From contig NZ_CP029481.1 of assembly GCF_003151255.1 (NCBI RefSeq), positions 2,604,001 through 2,668,000 on the forward strand: a DNA stretch of 64,000 nt, in the 5' to 3' direction. The position numbers and the translations under genes are program-made. The notes beneath the pieces were generated by a model. The model saw only the letters and a program-made list of their open reading frames with translations. It was not told the DNA's origin and made no database searches. Source of the DNA: Microvirga sp. 17 mud 1-3. Its GTDB lineage: Bacteria; Pseudomonadota; Alphaproteobacteria; Rhizobiales; Beijerinckiaceae. This document shows, one piece after another, positions 10,177 through 18,106 of this stretch; positions within the stretch are counted from its first letter, which is position 1; each line of letters begins with the position of its first letter.

Positions 10177-10316
10177 CATTCCGGGGCCGCGCAGCGGAGC
10201 CCGGAACCCATAAACACTGACGGCGCAGGATCGGAGCTATGGCAGCCGCTGCGCTTCATCCTCAATCGTTGGCGGTTATGAGTTCCGGGCCCGGCCCTTT
10301 GGGCCGTCCCGGAATG
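10177..10316. repeat. Family B intergenic repeat, copy 1
   Basis: This 140-bp element begins CATTCCGGGGCCGCGCAGCG and ends CCGTCCCGGAATG. Inner boxes CCGGAACCCATAA (left) and TTATGAGTTCCGG (right) are nearly inverted copies, so the whole element can fold as a long imperfect hairpin. It occupies the gap between ndk (upstream) and the molybdopterin oxidoreductase gene on the same strand. The rest of this 330-bp gap holds the ndk terminator and nothing else I can identify. Other copies start at 13613, 31240 and 49326. Confidence 0.88.
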
Positions 10317-10369
10317 ACGGAAAAAGCACTACCCTGCCCTCCTCCCCACAAAGGAAAGAGAAAGCTCCA

Positions 10370-10401
10370 AAAACAAAAATCCCCGGGACATGCCCGGGGA
10401 T
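10370..10401 (-). terminator. Intrinsic terminator of ndk
   Basis: On the minus strand the arms ATCCCCGGG and CCCGGGGAT enclose a 5-nt loop (stem 10379-10401) and are followed by the T-rich tract TTTTTGTTTTT. It lies 27 nt past the ndk stop. Confidence 0.85.
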
Positions 10402-10427
10402 CCTGAAGGCAACGCCTGGAAGAAGCG

Positions 10428-10850
10428 TTAGCCGACGATCTCGTTGCCCGAGAAGAACTGGGCGATCTCGATCTTGGCGTTGTCCTGGCTGTCGGAGCCG
10501 TGGACCGAGTTCTCGCCGATGGACTTGGCATAGAGCTTGCGGATGGTGCCTTCGGCGGCGCTCTCCGGGTTGGTGGCGCCCATGATCTCGCGGTAGCGGA
10601 CCACGGCATTCTCGCCTTCCAGCACCTGCACGACCACCGGGCCGGAGGTCATGAAGTCCACGAGTTCGCCGAAGAAGGGACGCTCCTTGTGGACCGCGTA
10701 GAAGGTCTCGGCCTCGCGGCGGCTCATGAGGATACGCTTCTGCGCCACGATGCGCAGGCCCGCCTTCTCGATGACGGCATTGATGGCGCCCGTCAGGTTC
10801 CGCTCGGTCGCGTCGGGCTTGAGGATGGAGAACGTGCGCTCGGTGGCCAT
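10428..10850 (-). CDS. ndk: Nucleoside diphosphate kinase
   Basis: Ndk balances cytoplasmic NTP and dNTP pools by ping-pong phosphate transfer. The 140-residue product starts [18 protein letters not shown] and has the active-site motif ENSVHGSDS, in which H117 is the phosphohistidine. This length is normal for the family. The frame stays open 69 nt further upstream, but the conserved start and the family length favour the ATG at 10850. The gene stands alone, with its own terminator downstream and a 219-bp divergent spacer to the next plus-strand gene. Confidence 0.97.
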   Translation of the reverse strand: MATERTFSILKPDATERNLTGAINAVIEKAGLRIVAQKRILMSRREAETFYAVHKERPFFGELVDFMTSGPVVVQVLEGENAVVRYREIMGATNPESAAEGTIRKLYAKSIGENSVHGSDSQDNAKIEIAQFFSGNEIVG

Positions 10851-11069
10851 GAAACTCACTCTTGAGAAGAGAAATAGGGAAAGTGCGGCGCTTATAACGG
10901 CGCGGTCCATGGGCCTCAAGGGCTTTTCGCGCCTGCGAAGGCCCTCCCGCCCCGCCCGGAACCGGACGGGAAGGCGATTCTTCGGTGCATAACCCGATGG
11001 TCCTGGAGCGGAAATGCCCTAGTCTCGACCTTGAGGTCCCTCGAGAGACCGTCTTTTCGGGAGCGAAAC

Positions 11070-11480
11070 ATGAAGCCTGCCCACCTCGCCGCCGCCCTCG
11101 GCCTCGCCCTCCTGGCAGGGCCAGCTCTGGCGCAATCCGCCGATCCGAGCGGCACCTATCTCAGCGAGAGCAAGGAGACGCGGGTGAAGGTCGCGAAATG
11201 CGGCAGCGCCTATTGCGGCACCATCGTATCCGTCCAGGGCGAGACGAAGGACGTGAACAACCCGGACCCGAAGCTGAAAGGCCGCAACCTCGTCGGCGTC
11301 CAGATGATCTCCGACCTTCGGCCCTCCGGCGAGGACTTCACGGGCCAGCTCTACAACTACAAGGACGGCAAGACCTATACGGGCAAGATGAGCTTCAAGG
11401 GCGGGAACGCCATGCAGCTCTCCGGCTGCATCCTCGGCGGCCTCATCTGCCGGTCCCAGACCTGGACGAAGGTGAACTGA
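11070..11480 (+). CDS. DUF2147 family secreted protein
   Basis: The 136-residue product has a signal peptide (MKPAHLAAALGLALLAG, likely cut after ALAQ or ALA). A mature domain follows with the DUF2147 pattern: an opening SADPSGTYLSE, a paired-cysteine segment KCGSAYCGTIV, GRNLVGVQMISDL, YNYKDGKTYTGKM and a terminal CILGGLICRSQTWTKV. The family is a small periplasmic beta-barrel-like domain of unclear function, common in proteobacteria. I start at 11070 because the signal peptide begins there; 13 upstream codons are open but unlikely to be translated. Its 3' end faces the GST gene across family C and A repeats. Confidence 0.85.
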   Translation: MKPAHLAAALGLALLAGPALAQSADPSGTYLSESKETRVKVAKCGSAYCGTIVSVQGETKDVNNPDPKLKGRNLVGVQMISDLRPSGEDFTGQLYNYKDGKTYTGKMSFKGGNAMQLSGCILGGLICRSQTWTKVN

Positions 11481-11521
11481 TCCTTCGGTCGCTTCGGGAC
11501 GGCGCTACCTTGCTCTCCCCC

Positions 11522-11549
11522 ACGGATCTCGCGTGTTCGCGGGAAGCGC
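11522..11549. repeat. Family C short repeat, single unit
   Basis: The unit begins ACGGATCTCGCGTGTTC and continues with a GCGGGAAGCGC tail; its centre CGCGTGTTCGCG is a small palindrome. It abuts family-A copy 2, whose left arm starts 7 nt later. Similar units precede the A copies at 13075 and 53162. Confidence 0.65.
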
Positions 11550-11556
11550 ACCCCAG

Positions 11557-11655
11557 CCCTCTCCCCCTTGTTGGGGAGAGTTGGAGAGGGGGGTGTTGGC
11601 GCTGGACTTTCAGACCGTAGCGCTCACACCCCCACCCTCCCCACAAGGGGGAGGG
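11557..11655. repeat. Family A intergenic dyad repeat, copy 2
   Basis: This 99-bp dyad has the left arm CCCTCTCCCCCTTGTTGGGG and the complementary right arm CTCCCCACAAGGGGGAGGG, around a centre containing GACTTTCAGACCGTAGCGC. It lies between the convergent DUF2147 and GST genes. Its centre is nearly identical to that of copy 3 at 13075. Confidence 0.85.
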
Positions 11656-11675
11656 AATTCTATGGTGCCAGCCTG

Positions 11676-12383
11676 CTACCGCGCCTTCTGGCCGAACAGG
11701 ACGGCTTGGACGGCGGGGTCTGTCAGGTCGGTCTTCTCCCGGTCCTCGGAGCTGACCGCGATGCCGCGGGCGACGGCCGGGCGCGCGAGCACGGCGGCGA
11801 GCCAGCGCTTCACGTGCGGGAAGTCTTCGATGTTCTGCCCCTGCCGCTCCCAAAGCTTCGCCCAGGGCGCAATGGCCATGTCGGCGATGGAATATTCGCC
11901 GGCCACGAAGTCCCGGTCCTCGAGCCGCTTGTTCAGGACGCCGTAGAGACGGTTCGTCTCGTTGGTGTAGCGGTCGATCGCGTAAGGAACCTTCTCGGGC
12001 GCATAGATGCGGAAATGGTGGGTCTGGCCGAGCATGGGGCCGAAGCCGCCCATCTGCCAGAACAGCCACTGGTCGACCTCCACGCGGTCGCGCTCGTCCT
12101 GCGGATAGAACTGGCCGGTCTTGCGGCCGAGATATTGCAGGATCGCGCCGGATTCGAAGACCGAGATCGGCTGCCCGTCGGGCCCGTCCGGGTCCACGAT
12201 GGCGGGCATCTTGTTGTTCGGCGAAATCGTCAGGAATTCGGGCCGGAACTGGTCCCCCTTGCCGATATTCACCGGGTGAATCCTGTAGGGAAGCCCCGTC
12301 TCCTCGAGCATGATGGTGATCTTCCATCCGTTCGGAGTCGGCCAGTAGTAGAGTTCGATCGGTTGTTGGGCGGACGCCGCCAT
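11676..12383 (-). CDS. Glutathione S-transferase family protein (YfcG/YghU-like)
   Basis: The 235-residue product has an N-terminal thioredoxin-fold GST domain, with IELYYWPTPNGWKITIMLEE and the cis-proline and gamma-glutamyl-binding region KMPAIVDPD, then VFESGAILQYLG. An all-alpha C-terminal domain contains VAGEYSIADMAIAPWAKLW. The TPNGWK loop and the long alpha domain resemble the nu-class YfcG/YghU proteins, which bind glutathione or glutathione disulphide and act in disulphide reduction. That function is a family inference. I chose MAASAQQPIEL at 12383 as the start; 35 more codons are open upstream but lack conserved sequence. It is a single gene. Confidence 0.88.
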   Translation of the reverse strand: MAASAQQPIELYYWPTPNGWKITIMLEETGLPYRIHPVNIGKGDQFRPEFLTISPNNKMPAIVDPDGPDGQPISVFESGAILQYLGRKTGQFYPQDERDRVEVDQWLFWQMGGFGPMLGQTHHFRIYAPEKVPYAIDRYTNETNRLYGVLNKRLEDRDFVAGEYSIADMAIAPWAKLWERQGQNIEDFPHVKRWLAAVLARPAVARGIAVSSEDREKTDLTDPAVQAVLFGQKAR

Positions 12384-12577
12384 GACATGCCTCTCTGGTC
12401 GTTGACTGAACGCTCGTCGCGTGACGTTAAGACATAAGATCGGGACGCGAGCCAGCTTTGGCAACGATTTCCGGTGGACAGGATGCATGGCCGCCCCGGC
12501 ACCCTTGCATGTTTCAAGGTTTCATATGAGATGCCCGGAGCGCCTTTTCCGACAGCATGGCGCCTCAGGGGGTTTCC

Positions 12578-12826
12578 ATGACGAACCGTGTCTCACGCAC
12601 CATCTGCGCCGCTGCGGCAGCACTTCTCCTCGCAGCGCCGCTCCCGGCCCTGGCCCAGGCCAAGAAGGAGCCCACCGCCGGCCAGCTCGCCGCCCGCGAG
12701 CGCATGGCGAAATGCAGCGTCGAATGGAAGGAGGCCAAGGCCTCCGGCAAGGTCACGAAAGAGATGAAGTGGCCGAAATTCTGGAGCGAGTGCAACAAGC
12801 GCCTGAAGGGCGGCGACAAGGCCTGA
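12578..12826 (+). CDS. Small secreted PsiF-like protein
   Basis: The 82-residue product, starting at MTNRVSRTICAAAAAL after an AGGGGG ribosome-binding site, has a signal peptide ending near LPALAQA. The mature part is short and lysine-rich, with two cysteines about 27 residues apart (MAKCSVEW and WSECNKRLKGG). This spacing and composition recall PsiF-repeat proteins, phosphate-starvation-associated periplasmic proteins of unknown function, but the match is only by eye. An ATG 21 nt upstream is in frame but has a poorer ribosome-binding site. Directly downstream, TCGCGC and GCGCGA (12849-12867) can form a hairpin without a T-run. Confidence 0.65.
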   Translation: MTNRVSRTICAAAAALLLAAPLPALAQAKKEPTAGQLAARERMAKCSVEWKEAKASGKVTKEMKWPKFWSECNKRLKGGDKA

Positions 12827-12964
12827 GGCTAAAGCGGGGCGGGCTCCGTCGCGCAGTGATAGCGCGATGGGCCTCTCCTCCGGTGAGGTCAAGCCTATGG
12901 CGGAGGAAGCGGCACGCTGCTTTCCGCCCTGGATCTCAGGGAAGCGCTGCGCGGCTCTTCGCCT

Positions 12965-13037
12965 GCGGATCACAGATGTTCGCGGGAGGCGCCGACGTGC
13001 CCTCTCCCCACGGATCTCGGGTGTTCCCGAGATCCGC
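12965..13037. repeat. Family C repeat, two tandem units
   Basis: Units start at 12965 and 13010, 45 nt apart. The second contains a perfect 11-bp inverted repeat, CGGATCTCGGG and CCCGAGATCCG, around TGTT (13011-13036). A weaker third unit may begin near 12930 (GGATCTCAGGGAAGCGCTGC). The array runs straight into the next hairpin and family-A copy 3. Confidence 0.6.
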
Positions 13038-13049
13038 TCCCATCAGACG

Positions 13050-13071
13050 CAAGTCGGGAACACCCGACTTG
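13050..13071. repeat. Perfect 9-bp inverted repeat
   Basis: Arms CAAGTCGGG and CCCGACTTG flank the loop AACA. It sits where the left arm of family-A copy 3 is missing, so it may be a replacement or insertion at the copy boundary. Confidence 0.7.
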
Positions 13072-13074
13072 CGG

Positions 13075-13165
13075 TGGGGGAGAGTTGGAGAGGGGGGTGT
13101 TGGCGCAGGACTTTCAGACCGTAGCGCTCACACCCCCACCCTGGCCCTCCCCACAAGGGGGAGGG
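13075..13165. repeat. Family A dyad repeat, copy 3 (left arm truncated)
   Basis: The right arm CCCTCCCCACAAGGGGGAGG and the centre GACTTTCAGACCGTAGCGC match copy 2, but the copy starts at TGGGGGAGAGTTGGAGAGG and lacks the outer CCCTCTCCCCCTT segment. Confidence 0.8.
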
Positions 13166-13205
13166 AAAGCCGTCCCGCTCTGCCCCGCTTGTTCCGCTTT
13201 CGTTC

Positions 13206-13234
13206 TTGACTTGACACTAAAGCTAAGCTATATC
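13206..13234 (+). promoter_or_regulatory. Candidate sigma-70-type promoter in gene-free region
   Basis: TTGACT and TATATC are separated by 17 nt, close to consensus and unusually AT-rich for this neighbourhood. No coding region follows, so it may drive an unrecognised RNA or be fortuitous. Confidence 0.35.
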
Positions 13235-13612
13235 CTTGCGCATCTGCTCCCGCCGAGGGGCGCGCTCGCGAGGCGTCGCCGAATGCGGGGAGCGGAACGG
13301 TCCTGCGGCAGTCTCTTACGCACGAGACTGGGCAGGTGGCCCCGGCAGAGCCGGAGGTCCGGGCTGGCCCGGCGCCGCGTGCGGTTCTCACCGCAAGGCC
13401 GCGTCCGGGCAGTACGTGGACCTTCCGCGGCCGGTCCGCCGAAACAAACCGTGCGCGCTGACGCTTCGGCTCACCGCATTTTCCACCATCCCAGCAGAGC
13501 CGGAGCGATCCTCTCGTCCCCCTCGATCCTGCTGTCTCCTCCGGGCTTCACCGCCCGGAGGACGCAGCGGCATGCCTTCCTTGCGCATCGTCATTCCAAA
13601 CCGCTTCACCGT

Positions 13613-13754
13613 CATTCCGGGGCCGCGTCAGCGGAGCCCGGAAACCATAACCACCAGCGTCGCAGAACAAGGAGCAGCGGCAATTGATGCGTTCTCTCCG
13701 GCACCGTCAGCGGCTATGGGTTCCGGGCCCACGCCATAGGCGTGTCCCGGAATG
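13613..13754. repeat. Family B intergenic repeat, copy 2
   Basis: This 142-bp element starts CATTCCGGGGCCGCGTCAGC and ends GTGTCCCGGAATG. Its inner boxes are CCCGGAAACCATAA and CTATGGGTTCCGGGCCC. It lies between the convergent PsiF-like and scoB genes. Confidence 0.88.
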
Positions 13755-13854
13755 ACGGTGGTGCGCCCTTTCGTCGATCCGGAGGAGAAAAGCGCCTCAC
13801 GTCCGCTCTGGACTGGATCCGTCATCATCCCGGCCTCGAGAACCCTGCCGTCCC

Positions 13855-13885
13855 AAACAAAAATCCCCGGCACCAGGCCGGGGAT
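13855..13885 (-). terminator. Intrinsic terminator of scoAB
   Basis: On the minus strand the 9-bp arms ATCCCCGGC and GCCGGGGAT enclose a 5-nt loop and are followed by TTTTTGTTT. It lies 26 nt past the scoB stop and closely resembles the ndk terminator. Confidence 0.85.
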
Positions 13886-13911
13886 GGGAATGCGCAAAGC
13901 GGCGCAGCAGG

Positions 13912-14592
13912 TCAGGCGGCCGATTGGCGGCCCTCGGCGAGGGCGACGCGGAAATCCGCCTCGGTCTTGGCCTTGATCTCATCGACCGTGACGCCGTCGG
14001 CGAGCTCGGTCAGGGCCATGCCGCCATTGCCTTTCTTGTCGATGGTGAAGACGCCGAGATCCGTGATCACGATGTCGACCACGCCCGCGCCGGTGAGCGG
14101 CAGGGTGCAGGCCTTGAGCAGCTTCGCGGATTCCGAGCCGTCCTTGCCCTTGGCCACGTGCTCCATCACCACGACGACGCGCTTGACGCCCGCCACCAGG
14201 TCCATGGCGCCGCCCATGCCCTTCACCATCTTGCCGGGGATCATCCAATTGGCGAGGTCTCCGTTCTCGGCCACCTGCATGGCGCCCAGGATCGACAGGT
14301 CGATATGGCCGCCGCGGATCATGCCGAACGAGTCGGCGCTGGAGAAATAGCTCGTGGTCGGCAGTTCCGTGATGGTCTGCTTGCCGGCATTGATCAGATC
14401 GGCATCCTCGTCCCCTTCGTAAGGGAAGGGTCCCATGCCGAGCATGCCGTTCTCCGACTGGAGCTGCACCCGCATCCCCTTGGGGATGAAGTTGGACACG
14501 AGGGTCGGGATGCCGATGCCGAGATTGACGTAAAAGCCGTCGCGCAGCTCCTTCGCGGCGCGCTCGGCCATCTGGTCGCGGGTCCAAGCCAT
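13912..14592 (-). CDS. scoB: 3-oxoacid CoA-transferase subunit B
   Basis: This 226-residue product is the beta subunit of a family I CoA-transferase, which moves CoA between succinyl-CoA and acetoacetate or a related 3-oxoacid. The catalytic glutamate lies in the conserved QSENGMLG motif (E47), and [20 protein letters not shown] is also conserved. I start at the ATG at 14592, 7 nt after GGAGG; a GTG one codon earlier is possible. The start overlaps the scoA stop, so the two subunits are coupled. SCOT and 3-oxoadipate transferases are close relatives, so the substrate is not certain, but no aromatic-catabolism genes are nearby. Confidence 0.92.
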   Translation of the reverse strand: MAWTRDQMAERAAKELRDGFYVNLGIGIPTLVSNFIPKGMRVQLQSENGMLGMGPFPYEGDEDADLINAGKQTITELPTTSYFSSADSFGMIRGGHIDLSILGAMQVAENGDLANWMIPGKMVKGMGGAMDLVAGVKRVVVVMEHVAKGKDGSESAKLLKACTLPLTGAGVVDIVITDLGVFTIDKKGNGGMALTELADGVTVDEIKAKTEADFRVALAEGRQSAA

Positions 14593-15326
14593 CACACTTC
14601 CTCCCCTGCCCCGGCTCCGGCCATCTCGGGCCGCTTGCGGGTCGTCCTCTGCTCGATGTGCTTGGTCGGGTTCGCCACGTGCACGATGCGCTGCACGAAG
14701 ATACCCGGCGTGTGGATGCAGTCGGGGTCGATCTCCCCGGCCTGGACGAGATGCTCGACCTCCGCGATGGTCACCTTCGCGGCGGTCGCCATCATCGGGT
14801 TAAAGTTTCGGGCGGTCTTGCGGTAGACGAGGTTGCCCTCCGTGTCGCCCGTATGGGCGTGGACCACCGCGAGGTCGGCGAAGATCCCGCGCTCCATCAC
14901 GTATTTCTCGCCGTCGAACTCGCGCACTTCCTTGCCCTCGGCGATGAGGGTGCCCACGCCCGTCTTCGTGAAGAAGGCCGGGATGCCGGCGCCGCCCGCC
15001 CGGATACGCTCGGCGAGCGTCCCTTGCGGGTTGAATTCCAGCTCCAGCTCGCCCGCCAGGTATTGCTGCGCGAAGAGCTTGTTCTCGCCCACATAGGACG
15101 AGATCATCTTGCGGATCTGGCGCGTCTCCAAAAGCCGGCCCAGGCCGACCCCGTCGACGCCGGCATTGTTGGATACGAAGGTCAGGTCCTTCGCGCCGGA
15201 TTCCCGGATCGCCTCGATGAGGGCCTCGGGAATGCCGCACAGGCCGAACCCGCCCGCCATGATGGTCATGCCATCCTTCACAAGCTCGGCCATGGCCGAG
15301 CGAGCATCCTTGTAAACCTTGTCCAT
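14592..15326 (-). CDS. scoA: 3-oxoacid CoA-transferase subunit A
   Basis: The 244-residue alpha subunit has the family opening [20 protein letters not shown], the glycine-rich CoA-binding segment, and the stretch [20 protein letters not shown]. It forms the functional enzyme with ScoB, which supplies the catalytic Glu. I chose [12 protein letters not shown] because AGAGGGG lies just upstream; a start seven codons earlier is open but would place the ribosome-binding site inside the gene. The pair is transcribed towards a strong terminator at 13855-13885. Likely roles are ketone-body use or polyhydroxybutyrate turnover. Confidence 0.92.
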   Translation of the reverse strand: MDKVYKDARSAMAELVKDGMTIMAGGFGLCGIPEALIEAIRESGAKDLTFVSNNAGVDGVGLGRLLETRQIRKMISSYVGENKLFAQQYLAGELELEFNPQGTLAERIRAGGAGIPAFFTKTGVGTLIAEGKEVREFDGEKYVMERGIFADLAVVHAHTGDTEGNLVYRKTARNFNPMMATAAKVTIAEVEHLVQAGEIDPDCIHTPGIFVQRIVHVANPTKHIEQRTTRKRPEMAGAGAGEEV

Positions 15327-15515
15327 CAAACCCCTCTTTGGGCTCATGCCGTTTCGTCCCGCCCGGGGCGGTTGGCGCCACCCTGCAACCTGGCCTCAAT
15401 TTAGACAATCCCTTCGTATGGATATAAGGATAACCGACGGCCGCGCCCGCTGCGCTGCTGCAACCTGCCCGCCGGGGCCTTCCCACGGCGGGCCCAAAGG
15501 CCCCGATCACCGTTC

Positions 15516-17309
15516 ATGTCCCGCCGCGTCGTTCTTCTCATCGCCCTGGTCACGCTCGCCCTGCTGGGCGCAGCCTCGGCCCCCTGGACTCTGAATCCGG
15601 GTGGCCTCGCGGCAGCCGTGACCGAGCACTTGGAGGGACGATACGGGCTTGCCGTCACGGTGTCCGGACGCAGCACCTTCGCGCTCCTGCCGACGCCGCG
15701 GGTGAAATTCGAGGAGGTCTCTCTCTCGTATCCCAAGCAATCCCTGAAGGCGGAAGGCGCCACCCTGCGGGGCGAATTGCGGATTCTCCCCCTCTTCCTG
15801 GGCCGGATCGAGCTGTCCGAGATCGCCCTGAACGATGCCCGCATCACCGCCTCAATGGAGGCGCTGCGGCGGATCGACTGGGCGCGCCTGTTCAAGGACC
15901 GCATGGGCGAGACCCATGCCCGGCGCCTCGTCCTCGCGGCCTCGTCCATCCAGTGGTCGGATTTCCCCGATGCCGGGCTCTCCGACGTGAACCTCCTCAT
16001 CAACTGGAGCGGAGCGGGCGATCCCCTCCATGCGGTCGGCGGCGCCGTCTGGCGTGGCGAGAAAGTCATGGTCGAGCAGGCCTCCTTCGACCCGATCCGC
16101 CTCGCATCGGACCAGCTCAGCCCCCTCGCGCTCACCCTATCGGCTCCGTCAGGGCGCCTCTCCCTCCAGGGCGAGGCTCAGATCGGGGACGATCCGCGTT
16201 TCACCGGGCAGAGCCTCGTCAGCGCCACCTCCCTGCGGGACTTCGCGCGCTGGAGCGGGACTGGCCTGCCGTTCGGCTCCCTCATGCAGGCGGTCGTCGT
16301 CGAGGGAGACCTGTCGGTCAACCGGCGACGCATCTCCTGGCCATCGGTGACCGTGACCCTCGGATCGGACACCCTCGAGGGTACCCTGGCCGTGCGTCTC
16401 GATGCGGAACGCCCCGTCATCGCCGGGACCCTGGCCGCCGGTCAGCTGGACCTGTCGGATTTCGTCCAGCCGCTGGCTCAGGCCCGCACCGGTTCGGGCG
16501 CCTGGAGCGAGGAGGCCATCAATCTCCTCCAGGTCACCGGGAACGATCTGGATCTGCGCCTGTCGGCCTTGAAGGCCCGCCTCGGACGCCTGCATCTGGG
16601 CGACATGGCTGCCAGCATCCTGGTGCGCCCGGGCCGCATCGAGGCCTCCCTCGGGCGCGCGGATTTTCACGAGGGCACCCTCAAGGGCCGGTTCTCCCTC
16701 GTGGCCCAGGAGAAGGGCGTCGACCTGAAGAGCCAGGGCGCCTTCGAGGGCGTGAACGTGGCGTCTTTCCTGGCCGAGATCGGCCAGCCGCGCTGGATCA
16801 CGGGCGTCGCCCAGGGCCAGTTCGCCCTGGAGGGTGTCGGCGCCAGCCCGGCCGAAGTCGCACGCCGCGCCCAGGGCCGCTCCACCGTCACGGTCAAGCA
16901 GGGCGAGCTCGTCGGCCTCGCGCTCAACGACGCCCTGAGGCAGGTGGACAAGCGTCCCCTGTCGGCGTCGCTTTCGTGGAAGGGCGGCCGGACGCCCTTC
17001 GATCAGGCGCAGGCCCAGCTCGCGATCGACGGCGGGATCGGTGACATCGTGGAGGGCCGCATCAGCGCCCCGACTCTCTCGACCAGCCTGCGCGGGCAGG
17101 TCTCCCTGCCCGAGCGCGGCCTCCGGATGAAGGTCGAGGTATCGCCGCTCACGACAAGCCCGAGCCTCGCGCCCGCCATCGTCTTCGACGTGTCCGGCGG
17201 CTGGGACGACATCATGATCACGCCGGATGCGCGCTCGCTCATCGAGCGGTCCGGAGCGGCCCGTCCCCTTTTCGGCGTGGAGGCCGCTCCCCTCGCGACC
17301 GCTCAGTGA
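15516..17309 (+). CDS. AsmA family protein
   Basis: The 597-residue product has an N-terminal signal anchor (RRVVLLIALVTLALLGAAS) and an AsmA-like start to the large periplasmic part (AVTEHLEGRYGLAVTVSG, then LPTPRVKFEEVSLSYP). A C-terminal AsmA_2 region begins around residue 400. Members are inner-membrane-anchored proteins of the bridge-like lipid-transfer class and affect outer-membrane assembly and lipid homeostasis; this one's cargo is unknown. The gene is divergent from scoA and overlaps the convergent potI 3' end by 7 nt. Confidence 0.85.
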   Translation: MSRRVVLLIALVTLALLGAASAPWTLNPGGLAAAVTEHLEGRYGLAVTVSGRSTFALLPTPRVKFEEVSLSYPKQSLKAEGATLRGELRILPLFLGRIELSEIALNDARITASMEALRRIDWARLFKDRMGETHARRLVLAASSIQWSDFPDAGLSDVNLLINWSGAGDPLHAVGGAVWRGEKVMVEQASFDPIRLASDQLSPLALTLSAPSGRLSLQGEAQIGDDPRFTGQSLVSATSLRDFARWSGTGLPFGSLMQAVVVEGDLSVNRRRISWPSVTVTLGSDTLEGTLAVRLDAERPVIAGTLAAGQLDLSDFVQPLAQARTGSGAWSEEAINLLQVTGNDLDLRLSALKARLGRLHLGDMAASILVRPGRIEASLGRADFHEGTLKGRFSLVAQEKGVDLKSQGAFEGVNVASFLAEIGQPRWITGVAQGQFALEGVGASPAEVARRAQGRSTVTVKQGELVGLALNDALRQVDKRPLSASLSWKGGRTPFDQAQAQLAIDGGIGDIVEGRISAPTLSTSLRGQVSLPERGLRMKVEVSPLTTSPSLAPAIVFDVSGGWDDIMITPDARSLIERSGAARPLFGVEAAPLATAQ

Positions 17310-18106
17310 GCCTTGCGCCGGGAGCGGAGGGCCGAGCGCTTGGTGAGGAGCGTCGCAGTCGCAACGCCCACGGCCACGATCCCGATCAGGATGGCGGAGG
17401 CAGCGTTCACCTCCGGTGACAGGCCGAGACGGACCTGGCTGTAGATCTTGATCGGCAACGTCGTCGCCCCCGGGCCCGCATTGAAGCTCGCGACCACGAG
17501 ATCGTCCATGGACAGCGTGAAGGCGAGCAGGAACCCGGCCACGATGGACGGGGCGATCAGCGGCAGGGTCACGGAGAAGAAGGTCCGCAGGGGCGGCGCG
17601 CCCAGATCCATCGCGGCCTCTTCGAGAGACCTGTCGAAGTTCATGAGCCGCGCCTGGACCACCACCGTGACGAAGCACATGGTCAGCGTCGTGTGGGCGA
17701 GCGTGATGGTCCAGAAGCCGCGATCGAGACCGATGGCCACAAAGAACAGCAGCAGGGACAGGCCGGTGATCACCTCCGGCATGACCATGGGGGCATAAAC
17801 CATGCCGGTGAACAGGGTCCGGCCCGTGAAGCGGCCGTAGCGGGTCAGGGCCAGGGCCGCGAGCGTGCCGAGTACCGTCGAAAGGCTGGCGGACAAAAGC
17901 GCGATCCGCAGCGTTACCCAAGCCGCCTCCATGAGCGCCTCGTTGCGGAACAGCGCCACGTACCACTGGGTCGAGAACCCGCCCCAGACAGTCACGAGCC
18001 GCGATGAATTGAACGAGAAGACGATCAGGAGAAGGATCGGCAGGTACAGGAACGCGAAGCCGAGCACCAGCGCCGTGACGTTGAAGAGACTGAGGCGGCG
18101 GTTCAT
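17303..18106 (-). CDS. potI: Spermidine/putrescine-type ABC transporter permease (PotI/PotC)
   Basis: The 267-residue product has about six membrane helices and the inner-membrane ABC permease EAA loop, LEEAAMDLGAPPLRTFFSVT, with the conserved EAA and G. The opening FNVTALVLGFAFLYLPILLL and the stretch VVASFNAGPGATTLPIKIYS are typical of PotI/PotC. The frame stays open well upstream, but the ATG at 18106 overlaps the potH stop as ATGA and gives the right length. The gene is last in a potA-potH-potI run. Confidence 0.92.
   Translation of the reverse strand: MNRRLSLFNVTALVLGFAFLYLPILLLIVFSFNSSRLVTVWGGFSTQWYVALFRNEALMEAAWVTLRIALLSASLSTVLGTLAALALTRYGRFTGRTLFTGMVYAPMVMPEVITGLSLLLFFVAIGLDRGFWTITLAHTTLTMCFVTVVVQARLMNFDRSLEEAAMDLGAPPLRTFFSVTLPLIAPSIVAGFLLAFTLSMDDLVVASFNAGPGATTLPIKIYSQVRLGLSPEVNAASAILIGIVAVGVATATLLTKRSALRSRRKAH

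Larger units (their letters stand above)
12827..13911. other. 1.1-kb gap without a recognisable gene
   Basis: This convergent gap between the PsiF-like gene and scoB is the longest gene-free stretch in the window. From left to right it holds a small hairpin (12849-12867), two or three family-C units, a perfect 9-bp hairpin (13050-13071), family-A copy 3, a candidate promoter (13206-13234), a dyad-rich GC segment to about 13562, family-B copy 2 and the scoB terminator. Open frames cross it on both strands, but they read through the repeats, are rich in Arg, Pro and Ser, and show no domain, so I do not call a gene. Confidence 0.7.

Noticed and set aside
12965..13037. Tandem units of about 45 nt considered as a CRISPR array
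   Set aside because: Only two or three units, poorly conserved, no constant repeat with variable spacers, and no cas genes in the window.
13201..13562. Segment considered as RNase P RNA, tmRNA or 6S RNA
   Set aside because: None of the conserved core sequences of those RNAs could be found by eye.
13085..13687. A 200-codon plus-strand open frame in the gene-free gap
   Set aside because: It reads through the family A and B repeats, has low-complexity Arg/Pro/Ser sequence, no ribosome-binding site and no domain.
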